Assembly (NCBI RefSeq): GCF_000420745.1
Contig: NZ_ATVN01000006.1
Location: 62,001 to 126,000 of the forward strand
Origin: Pseudorhodobacter ferrugineus DSM 5888
GTDB taxonomy: Bacteria; Pseudomonadota; Alphaproteobacteria; Rhodobacterales; Rhodobacteraceae
Direction of reading: 5' to 3'
Length of the DNA stretch: 64,000 nucleotides
In this document: positions 1 through 7,813 of the stretch, one piece after another
Position numbering within the stretch: the stretch's first letter is position 1
How the letters are laid out: every line of letters starts with the position of its first letter
Translations under genes and position numbers: made by a program
The notes under the pieces: model-generated
Seen by the model: only the letters and a program-made list of their open reading frames with translations
Told to the model about the DNA's origin: nothing
Databases searched by the model: none

Positions 1-3000
1 CGATCAGGGCATTGGCGGCAAGCAGGGTCCATGTTGCCTCTTGCGTCGACAGGGTCCGCCCGTTGGGCCGCAGGGCCACGGCCAGCGCGTCACGGTCCAG
101 CACGTTGGACCCCGCCTCGACCGCCAAGGTCAGCACGGCGGCCACATCGCGGCGGCTGCTGCCATAGTCGGTGCGGAATACCTGCGCGTCGTTAAAGGTC
201 TGATACGCGGCGATCCGCGCGCCGGCTTTGCTGAACATCGCATCGGCGCGGCGCTGGTCGCCGTAGCTGGCCAGTGCAGCCCCCAGTTGCGCCTGCGCAA
301 TCGGGGTGGCAAAGGCATCACCTTTCACATCGGCGTAATAGCGCAAATCGCCAATCGCCGCCGCCCCTTCGCGCGCCAGAACCATCAGCGCATAGGCCAA
401 ATCTTCGCCGCCTTCGTCAAAGTCGGCGGTATAGTTGACGCGGTTGCGCAGGTTATCGAGGGCCGAACGGAAGGCGATATCGGGCACCGCGTAGCCTTGC
501 GCCTTGGCACGGCTAAGGAAGTCGGTGACATAGGCATCGAGCCACGCATCCCCTTGGGATGGACCCCAAAGGCCAAAGCCGCCTTCGGACCCTTGGTTCG
601 TCAACACCTCGGCCACCGCTTGGGAAATGCGGGTGCTGATGTTTTCAGCGCCTTTCAACTGCATCGCCTGCGCCACTTGGTCGAAATAGATCAACGGCAA
701 GGCACGAGAGGTGATCTGTTCGGTACAGCCGTAAGGGTAACGGTCAAGAGCGGCGAGAAGCCCTGGGGCGTCGAGCCGCGCGATGGGCCCAACGGCCATT
801 GTGGCAAGGCCGGACCCCGGCGCAAACCCGTCAAACGCCGTTTGGTCCAGCGTAAAGGTTTGGCCAGCCGCCAGTTCCAGCCGCGTGGTGCGGGCAATTT
901 CGGGATCACCGCGTTGCACGGGGATTTGCAGGGTTTTGGTCAACTGCTTGCCATCGGGTGTGGTCAGGGTAATTGCCACCGATTGCAGCCCTTCCAGACC
1001 TGCAACGACAGGAACGGAAAACACCGCTTTGCCCCCCTCAGCCAGATCAAAGCCAGACGGCACCGCACCCAATGCCAGACCATTGGCGGTAACATCAAGG
1101 CCCATGCGGCCCGCTGGCCCCTTGGCATGAACGATTTCCAGCAAAACCCGGCTTTCATCGCCCGGGGCCATGAAACGCGGCACCGATGCGGTCACGACCA
1201 CAGGATCGCGGACCAACACATCGGCCGTGGCCTGCCCCACGCCGCGCGCAGACCAAACCACGGCCATGATCCGCACGGTGCCGTTAAAGGAGGGCATATC
1301 GAACGTGGCGCGGGCGTATCCATCGGCGCCCACGGTCACAGGGCCGGTGAAATAAGCCACCAACTCTTCGGTCGGGGGTGGGGCGTCAAGCCGTGCTTGG
1401 GCGGCACTGTCGCCACCCGATCGAACCACACCTTCGGCACCGTTCAACCCGTCAATCAAGCGACCATAAACATCGCGGATGCCCACACCCAGCTTGCGCT
1501 GGCCAAAGTAATGGCCCTTGGGGTCGGGCGATTTGAAAGAGGTCAGGTTCAGGATGCCGACATCAACAGCGGCAATCGTGGCATAGGCGGTATCGCCTGC
1601 TGTCAGACCATCCACCTTGATGGCCACATCCATCGGGCCACGCGGGGCAACTTCGGGCGACACCTCGACAGCTGCGACCAGCGCCTTATCGCCGGGATCA
1701 ATGCTGGCGTGGGCAAGACCCATTGCACGGGCAGGGTTGCGGCCTGCGGCCACATCCATTGGCCGCAGAACCGACGCGGTGACGTAAACGCCAGCGCCCC
1801 AATCATCGGTCACGTCCAGCGGGATTGTGTTTTCACCTTCCGAAACCTCAACCATTTTCATCGTGACCAAACGGTTTGACAGCACGGAAATCAGCGCCGT
1901 TCCCGCCGCACGCGGCACGATGCGCAGTTGCGCCACATCACCAGGTTTGTAGGCCGGTTTGTCCAATGACAGTTCCAGCGTATCTGGCGTGCTGGTCACA
2001 TCGGCAGGGGCGTACCATCCGGCATAGAACCGCACCGATGTAGCGGCAGCCCCACCGCTGACCTGTTCGACCACCAGTTCATATTCGCCCCAAGTCACAG
2101 CGCCCGCAATCTGCACGGGGTCTGTGCCCAAGTCGGCCATACCATCCGCCACACGTTCGCGGCTGGTCACAGGTTCCCAATTCCAGTTGCCGTATTCCTG
2201 ATACCACTGATACCGCGTGTCTATGCGCGACAGCTCCCATTTTACGGCCATAGGAACGGCCACCTCGTCGGGCCCAACAGCAAGCAGCGCAAACTGCGCG
2301 TCTGCGCCTTCGCCAACCACGCCGTCAAACATCGGTTTCACCCCGATCATCGCCGCCGCTGGTTGCAAGGCGCGAGTCACACGGCGTTCCACGGGGCGGC
2401 CAGACCCTTCGGCAATGCGGGTCACGACTGCCAGTTCCAAGGGGCGCGCGGGGTCTGCGACATCGGGCATGGTCAGGGCCACGACCGCGCGACCATTTGC
2501 ATCGGTCGTCTGACCGCCAAACCCTTCGATCCGTGTGTTGAACGGCTCATCTGCGCGGCCAAACTGATAGTCCGGAAAGGCGGCAAGCCCTTTGGCTGCG
2601 CGCAAGATCACCTCGCCTTCGATGGCGAGATCGGCACCCGGGGCGCCAAACAGGTATTTGGCATCAACCGTCATGTCAGGCGCATCGCCCAAACGCACGG
2701 GGGTGTCGGGCAAGGTAAGGGTAAAGTCGATACGTTCGGGCAGAAAATCCTCGACCAGAAACGTCTGCGCGGCCAAAGGGGCGGCATCAAGATCGGCCCG
2801 CAGTTCCAGCCGCCACGTGCCACGCGGGGCGCTGCCTGCGATGGGCAAGGCAAACACATGGCCACCCGCGCCTGCATCCGCCACTTGCGCGCGGGAATAT
2901 TCCACCCCGTCAGGACGTTTTACAATCGCGGTCAGCGGCAGACCAGTGATCGCAGCCGCATCTGCATCGCGTGACAAGGCTGTGGCATAGACGGTTTCAC

Positions 3001-4846
3001 CGGCACGGTAGGCACCGCGATCGGTGGTCAGGAACACATCAATCGGCGGGGCCGGTTCGCGCCCTTCGACCCCGCGATCCGACAGATCGAATTCGGGATC
3101 GGTCAGCGACAAAAACGCCATGTCATCGCTGCCGTCCTTGGCAACGATCATCGCAGGCGCAAGCCCGCCTGTGCCCCGCGCCAAAGCGGCTGGAAACATC
3201 GCATATCCCTGCGCATCGGTTTGTACCGTGGCCAGCACCTCATTGCTGCGGCTTAACAGTTCGACCGCGACGTCAGGCTTTGCGCCTGCCGTGCCAAGGC
3301 TGCGCACAACCACATGCAACCCGTCCACGCCGCTAAGCGTGGTCAGCCCCAGATCGGACACGACAAACCACTGCCATGCGGGGGCCACATCATCCGAGGC
3401 TTTGCCCGGGATCTGGGCGCGCAGGGCAAAAATGCCTGCCCCCTGCCCTGCCAAGGCGGCCGTCATAGGCAAGCGGGTGGTCATATCCTTGTTCACCTCG
3501 ACCGCCAGATCGGCCTGCCCCTGCCATATTTGCGCGCCGACGCCACGGGTAAATTCATCTTCGCGCCAATAGGGCATCGGGTCGCCGAAATAATCACCTT
3601 GGATCGCGCGCAGAATGTTGCGGTCGGTCACGCGGTAGAGCGTCAGGTCCACCAATGCGGCATTGACAGACTCGATGGGAAGGGCGGCACCATCACCAAG
3701 TTTTGGCAACACATAGGCGCGACCTGCAAAGCTGACCGCTGGGTTACGGTCGCGGACATAGGCAGTGATGGTGACGGGCTTGATCGTGACTTGCCCGTCA
3801 GCAGCAGGAATGCCCGCACGAAAGGTCAGGTTATGGCGTTCGCCATGCGCCACGCCTTCGACACACAGCTGGTTATCGCCCGCGCGTTCCACTGTTAGGC
3901 CCGACTGATCCATCTGGACGAATTTTTCAAAATCAGCGGTTTTAGCCAGCTGGTCCGAGAAGGCCACACAAATACGCGGGCGGGCGGAATCGGATTGCAC
4001 GTCATGTTCCGTCACGCGGAACCCGAATTTCGCCACGGCCGCATCCAGCGCCATTTCGGTGTCGGTGCGGGGCTGGATTTCTTGGGCCAAGCGCAAGGCA
4101 GGCACCATGTCGCGGCCTCGGCCCATAGCCTCCAACAGCTCTGCCATATCGACCAAAAGCGTGTGGCGCAGGCCTGCGTTATCGGCCCGCAAATAGCCGT
4201 TGATGGCGGCCTGAAAGGCGCGCGCGTCGAATTCGGACTTATTATTGGTATTGCGCTGCCCCGCAAGGCGCAGCAGCCGCACATATTCTGCCCAATCGGC
4301 GGGGGCATCGGTGATGTTCAGCGCCGCCCCGACAAAATCGCTGGCGCGACTGGCGTTGCCGCTCGTCTCGGCATTCGTGGCGGCGGCCAAGTGTTCAGCC
4401 GCGCTCCACGGACCAGTGATATGCTGCATCCCAAGCCCTGCGGCCTGTGTCTTGGCCGAGTCGGTATCATAAGGGCGCAGAAATGACAGATCCGTTGCGC
4501 GGTTTGCGGCCAAGGCCTGCACCCCGGGTGCGGCAGTCACCATAAAGCCGGAAAACGCACCCGCGTAATCGGCAGGCGCACCCGGATCAGCCTTGAGGAA
4601 ACACGACCCGTTGCGGGAATTAAAGGTGAGCGCGGTACAAGATGCGTTGGTCGTGCAGGCTTTTTGGCACGATTCCAGCGTTGTATCAAACATCGACGCA
4701 ATATCGCCACCCGGCAAATCGGCATCGCGAGTCATCAAAAAACGCTTTTCAGGGATCAAATCCTGTGCCGCGCCAAGGCTGGGAAAGCCAAGCGCCAAAC
4801 CGCACATAATCACCGCACCAAAACCGAGTTTTTTGAAAAATGACAT
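1..4846 (-). CDS. Alpha-2-macroglobulin family lipoprotein-like protease inhibitor, 3' end outside window
   Basis: Large periplasmic thioester protein of the bacterial alpha-2-macroglobulin (YfhM-like) family, thought to trap attacking proteases. The frame is open from the ATG at 4846 to the window edge, giving 1615 codons with no stop, so the C-terminus is missing. The N-terminus is a signal peptide (MSFFKKLGFGAVIMCG..., small residues near position 27). Residues about 30-100 carry several cysteines (ESCQKAC, SCTALTF, GSCFLK) and resemble a PAN/Apple domain. Macroglobulin beta-sandwich repeats follow. The thioester motif is YPYGCTEQ with Cys1374, then an alpha-helical barrel region begins. 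No lipobox is obvious, so it may be soluble rather than lipid-anchored. In many bacteria the next gene is pbpC, which would lie outside this window. The gene is divergent from the histidine kinase. Family assignment is firm; the PAN call is moderate. Confidence 0.9.
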   Translation of the reverse strand, partial: MSFFKKLGFGAVIMCGLALGFPSLGAAQDLIPEKRFLMTRDADLPGGDIASMFDTTLESCQKACTTNASCTALTFNSRNGSCFLKADPGAPADYAGAFSGFMVTAAPGVQALAANRATDLSFLRPYDTDSAKTQAAGLGMQHITGPWSAAEHLAAATNAETSGNASRASDFVGAALNITDAPADWAEYVRLLRLAGQRNTNNKSEFDARAFQAAINGYLRADNAGLRHTLLVDMAELLEAMGRGRDMVPALRLAQEIQPRTDTEMALDAAVAKFGFRVTEHDVQSDSARPRICVAFSDQLAKTADFEKFVQMDQSGLTVERAGDNQLCVEGVAHGERHNLTFRAGIPAADGQVTIKPVTITAYVRDRNPAVSFAGRAYVLPKLGDGAALPIESVNAALVDLTLYRVTDRNILRAIQGDYFGDPMPYWREDEFTRGVGAQIWQGQADLAVEVNKDMTTRLPMTAALAGQGAGIFALRAQIPGKASDDVAPAWQWFVVSDLGLTTLSGVDGLHVVVRSLGTAGAKPDVAVELLSRSNEVLATVQTDAQGYAMFPAALARGTGGLAPAMIVAKDGSDDMAFLSLTDPEFDLSDRGVEGREPAPPIDVFLTTDRGAYRAGETVYATALSRDADAAAITGLPLTAIVKRPDGVEYSRAQVADAGAGGHVFALPIAGSAPRGTWRLELRADLDAAPLAAQTFLVEDFLPERIDFTLTLPDTPVRLGDAPDMTVDAKYLFGAPGADLAIEGEVILRAAKGLAAFPDYQFGRADEPFNTRIEGFGGQTTDANGRAVVALTMPDVADPARPLELAVVTRIAEGSGRPVERRVTRALQPAAAMIGVKPMFDGVVGEGADAQFALLAVGPDEVAVPMAVKWELSRIDTRYQWYQEYGNWNWEPVTSRERVADGMADLGTDPVQIAGAVTWGEYELVVEQVSGGAAATSVRFYAGWYAPADVTSTPDTLELSLDKPAYKPGDVAQLRIVPRAAGTALISVLSNRLVTMKMVEVSEGENTIPLDVTDDWGAGVYVTASVLRPMDVAAGRNPARAMGLAHASIDPGDKALVAAVEVSPEVAPRGPMDVAIKVDGLTAGDTAYATIAAVDVGILNLTSFKSPDPKGHYFGQRKLGVGIRDVYGRLIDGLNGAEGVVRSGGDSAAQARLDAPPPTEELVAYFTGPVTVGADGYARATFDMPSFNGTVRIMAVVWSARGVGQATADVLVRDPVVVTASVPRFMAPGDESRVLLEIVHAKGPAGRMGLDVTANGLALGAVPSGFDLAEGGKAVFSVPVVAGLEGLQSVAITLTTPDGKQLTKTLQIPVQRGDPEIARTTRLELAAGQTFTLDQTAFDGFAPGSGLATMAVGPIARLDAPGLLAALDRYPYGCTEQITSRALPLIYFDQVAQAMQLKGAENISTRISQAVAEVLTNQGSEGGFGLWGPSQGDAWLDAYVTDFLSRAKAQGYAVPDIAFRSALDNLRNRVNYTADFDEGGEDLAYALMVLAREGAAAIGDLRYYADVKGDAFATPIAQAQLGAALASYGDQRRADAMFSKAGARIAAYQTFNDAQVFRTDYGSSRRDVAAVLTLAVEAGSNVLDRDALAVALRPNGRTLSTQEATWTLLAANALI

Positions 4847-4981
4847 GATAAATACCCTTTGCAATCACGGTGTGCGGCGCCTTGCCGATTGGGTCGCAAC
4901 TTGCACAACACTGGCACAAGGTGCTGCGAAAACGCAAGGAGTCTGCTAAATTCCTTTCACGTTAACTATGGCTTCATCTTG

Positions 4982-7612
4982 ATGGGCGAGTGTCAGAATT
5001 TGCAGGGGCAGAATGCCCTGAAGCAGGACAGACTTGGGGCACTGGTTGGTTTGGTTATGGATATTGTCGACAGGCTGGCAAAGGAACGGCGCGCCCGCAT
5101 GGCCGCTGAACGGCTTTTGGAACAAAAGCAACGCGAACTTTTTGCTGCCAATGAAAAATTGGCGCTGCATGCCCGTGCCTTGTCAGAACAGATTGTTGAA
5201 CAACGCCATATGACCAAGGCGGCGGTATCCGAGGCGCAGATGCTAAAAGGCCAGAATTCGCGTTTTTTGTCGGATCTTGAGGCGGCGCATACATCAGCAG
5301 TAATGGCGGAACGGCGACTGCGGGATTCGGTGAACGCGCTGTATGACGGGTTTGCGGTGTTTGACCCTGATCAGCGGCTTTTGATCGCCAACCGCGCCTA
5401 TCTTGCCCCCTATTCCGATTATAATGTCGGACCAGGCACACCGTATCGCGAAATACTGAAGCTGACCGCAGAGGAGGGGATGGCCGACATTGGCAGCGCC
5501 ACCCCCGACGAATGGGTTGCACGTATGCTGAACCGCTGGGAAAGCGACCCGATAGAGCCCGAGGTGGTCCATACGACGGCGGGTCAATGGCTTCGTCTTG
5601 TGGATCGGCGCGCGCGTGACGGGGATATGGTTTGTCTTGCCCTGAATATCACCGAACAAATGCGCACTTGGGCAGCGATTGAGGCGATTCCAGACGGGTT
5701 CGTCCTGTTTGACCGGCGTGAACGGTTGCTTGCCTGCAATCAACGATTTCGGGAAATTTATCCCGAATGCGCTGCGGTCATGCAGCCGGGCGTGAGTTAC
5801 GAAAAAATCTTGCGCGCGGGGCTTGATGCCGGCGCATTTGCTGATGCGATCGGGCAAGAGGACGCGTGGCTTGATGCCCGCATCGGCCGCCCGCTTGACG
5901 GCCCCGAGGAGCGGGAACAATTGCTTTCAAATGGCCGTTGGCTGCGGATTTTGGAACAGCCTACGCCCGATGGCGGGCGCGTGGGCCTGCGGGTCGATAT
6001 CACCCATCAAAAAGAGCAGCAGGCCGCCTTGGAAGAGGCGCGCAAACAGGCCGAGGCCGCAAACCGCGCCAAATCTGCCTTTCTTGCGAATATGAGCCAT
6101 GAAATCCGCACCCCCATGAACGGTGTCGTCGGCATGGCCGAGCTGCTGTGCGATACCGGATTGAACGAAGAACAACGCCTGTTCGCCGAAACCATCCGCT
6201 CATCCGGTGAGGCGTTGCTGGTTATTATCAACGACATTCTGGACTATTCCAAAATTGAGGCAGAGCGCCTGACACTGCACCCTGAACCCTTTGATCTGGA
6301 ACGCATTATTCACGAGGTGGCGATGTTGCTACAACCCCGTGCGCGCGAACGGGGGCTGGACCTGATGATCGATTATGATCTGTTCTTGCCCACCCGTTTC
6401 ATTGGCGATGCCGGACGTCTTCGTCAGGTTTTCACCAATCTTATCGGAAATGCGGTGAAATTTACCGAAAAGGGCCATGTTCTGATCCGTATCGTCGGTT
6501 TGGAAACCGACCCCGGCCACCAACAATTGCATATTTCCGTTGAAGATACCGGCATTGGCATCCCTGCCGATCAGCTTGACCATGTGTTTGGGGAATTCAA
6601 TCAGGTGGACTCCGAGGCCAACCGCAAGTTTGAGGGCACGGGGCTTGGTCTTGCCATCACCAAAAGCCTGATCGAGCGGATGGAAGGGTCTGTTTGGGTG
6701 GATAGCGAATTGGGCAAAGGCTCTTGCTTTGGGTTTCGTCTGTCGCTGCCGATCGCCGAGGAGCAAACCCCGATCCAGGTGCCGGTGTCGCTGCGCCGCG
6801 CCCTTGTTGTTGATGATCAATTCATCAACCGGACGATTCTGGAACGCCAATTGGTCACTTGCGGGATGAAGGTTACGCTGTGTCGGTCGGGGGCTGATGT
6901 TATTACAGAACTGGCGCGTGATAGCGATTATGACGTGCTGATCACCGACCATGAAATGCCGGAAATGAACGGGTTGCAACTGGCCGACCGCGTGCGCGAT
7001 TTGGGCTATGACCTGCCAATCGTTTTGTTCTCATCCAACCCCGCCGCCGCCCGCGATGGCAATGCCCACGCCCATCTGGCCGCCGTGATGCAAAAACCCT
7101 TGCTGCGGTCGGAACTCTACCGCCGTTTGCGCGAACTCACGACGCCTGCACCCCAACCCGCGCCAATCGTAACCCCTGTGAAATCGGATGATCTGCGCCA
7201 GATGCGGGTTCTGGCGGCCGAAGATAATCGCACCAACCAATTGGTGTTCCGCAAAATGGTCAAAGATCTGAACATTGACCTGACCTTTGCCCACAATGGT
7301 CACGAGGCTGTGGATCTGTTTGAATCCTTTCAACCTGATTTGATTTTTATGGATATCTCCATGCCGGAAATGGACGGCAAAGAGGCCGCTCGCGCCATTC
7401 GCCTGCGTGAAGAAACCCTTGGTGGCCATGTGCCCATCATCGCCTTGACGGCGCATGCAATGGACGGGGATGATACGTCGATCCTGGCGGCAGGGATTGA
7501 CGAATATCTGACCAAACCGCTGCGCAAAACGGCAATCACCGCGGCATTGGTCGCCCATTCCCCCGCCGATGTTTTACCTGTTCTGGAACACCAAGAGGCA
7601 GAGTGGGCCTGA
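4982..7612 (+). CDS. Hybrid sensor histidine kinase with two PAS domains and two receiver domains
   Basis: Cytoplasmic hybrid kinase of about 876 residues; no membrane segment is visible. The N-terminus (about 20-110) is a charged, probably coiled-coil region (AKERRARMAAERLLEQK). Two PAS-like domains follow, starting near NALYDGFAVFDPDQ and AIPDGFVLFDRRER. The HisKA box is SHEIRTPMNGVVG with phospho-acceptor His373. The ATPase part has N- and G-box motifs (NLIGNAVKFTEKG, DTGIGI, GTGLGLAI). Receiver 1 has Asp656 (LITDHEMPEMNG) and receiver 2 has Asp791 (IFMDISMPEMDG). Receiver 1 has SSN where the conserved Thr/Ser is expected and ends in KPL; receiver 2 has ALTAHA and KPL. I chose the ATG at 4982 (MGECQNL) because the residues before it are not protein-like. 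It has no clear ribosome binding site, and the ATG at 5057 (MDIVDRL) is possible. Signal and output are unknown; no partner regulator is adjacent. Confidence 0.88.
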   Translation: MGECQNLQGQNALKQDRLGALVGLVMDIVDRLAKERRARMAAERLLEQKQRELFAANEKLALHARALSEQIVEQRHMTKAAVSEAQMLKGQNSRFLSDLEAAHTSAVMAERRLRDSVNALYDGFAVFDPDQRLLIANRAYLAPYSDYNVGPGTPYREILKLTAEEGMADIGSATPDEWVARMLNRWESDPIEPEVVHTTAGQWLRLVDRRARDGDMVCLALNITEQMRTWAAIEAIPDGFVLFDRRERLLACNQRFREIYPECAAVMQPGVSYEKILRAGLDAGAFADAIGQEDAWLDARIGRPLDGPEEREQLLSNGRWLRILEQPTPDGGRVGLRVDITHQKEQQAALEEARKQAEAANRAKSAFLANMSHEIRTPMNGVVGMAELLCDTGLNEEQRLFAETIRSSGEALLVIINDILDYSKIEAERLTLHPEPFDLERIIHEVAMLLQPRARERGLDLMIDYDLFLPTRFIGDAGRLRQVFTNLIGNAVKFTEKGHVLIRIVGLETDPGHQQLHISVEDTGIGIPADQLDHVFGEFNQVDSEANRKFEGTGLGLAITKSLIERMEGSVWVDSELGKGSCFGFRLSLPIAEEQTPIQVPVSLRRALVVDDQFINRTILERQLVTCGMKVTLCRSGADVITELARDSDYDVLITDHEMPEMNGLQLADRVRDLGYDLPIVLFSSNPAAARDGNAHAHLAAVMQKPLLRSELYRRLRELTTPAPQPAPIVTPVKSDDLRQMRVLAAEDNRTNQLVFRKMVKDLNIDLTFAHNGHEAVDLFESFQPDLIFMDISMPEMDGKEAARAIRLREETLGGHVPIIALTAHAMDGDDTSILAAGIDEYLTKPLRKTAITAALVAHSPADVLPVLEHQEAEWA

Positions 7613-7629
7613 CACCTCTTTGACCCCAG

Positions 7630-7676
7630 ATTTCATTTTGGCAAAAATACCTCGGGGTCCGGGGCCGCGCCCCGCT
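7630..7676. repeat. Intergenic repeat, copy A (TTTCATTTTGGCAAAAATAC with GC-rich arm)
   Basis: Copy of a short dispersed element seen seven times in this window. The AT-rich core TTTCATTTTGGCAAAAATAC is followed by a GC-rich stretch (CTCGGGGTCC, GGGGCCGCGCCCC) that can fold on itself. It sits 17 bases after the kinase stop codon. Read on the minus strand it is a GC hairpin followed by TATTTTTG, which resembles an intrinsic terminator. Role not established. Confidence 0.6.
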
Positions 7677-7760
7677 CCGGCATATCAGCAAAAACCAATT
7701 ACATTTTGCACAGACAGGACGCCAAGGCAGCAGGGGTTGGCCAAAAGCCGCCCCAAACGA

Positions 7761-7793
7761 AAAAGACCCGGCGCAACTGCGACCGGGTCTTTT
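7761..7793 (-). terminator. Intrinsic terminator, probably of the DEAD-box helicase gene
   Basis: Perfect 11-bp inverted repeat AAAAGACCCGG / CCGGGTCTTTT around an 11-base loop. It lies 21 bases beyond the stop codon of the minus-strand helicase gene, and the minus-strand stem ends in a run of T. The plus-strand copy also ends in TTTT, so it could act on both converging transcripts (helicase and kinase). Confidence 0.85.
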
Positions 7794-7813
7794 CAAACTT
7801 TTCCTAAACCAAA

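Noticed and set aside
41-1879. Long plus-strand open frame of about 612 codons
   Set aside because: It is the shadow of the minus-strand macroglobulin gene: the minus frame is open for 1615 codons with signal peptide and thioester motif, while the plus product is rich in His, Gln and Gly with no family features.
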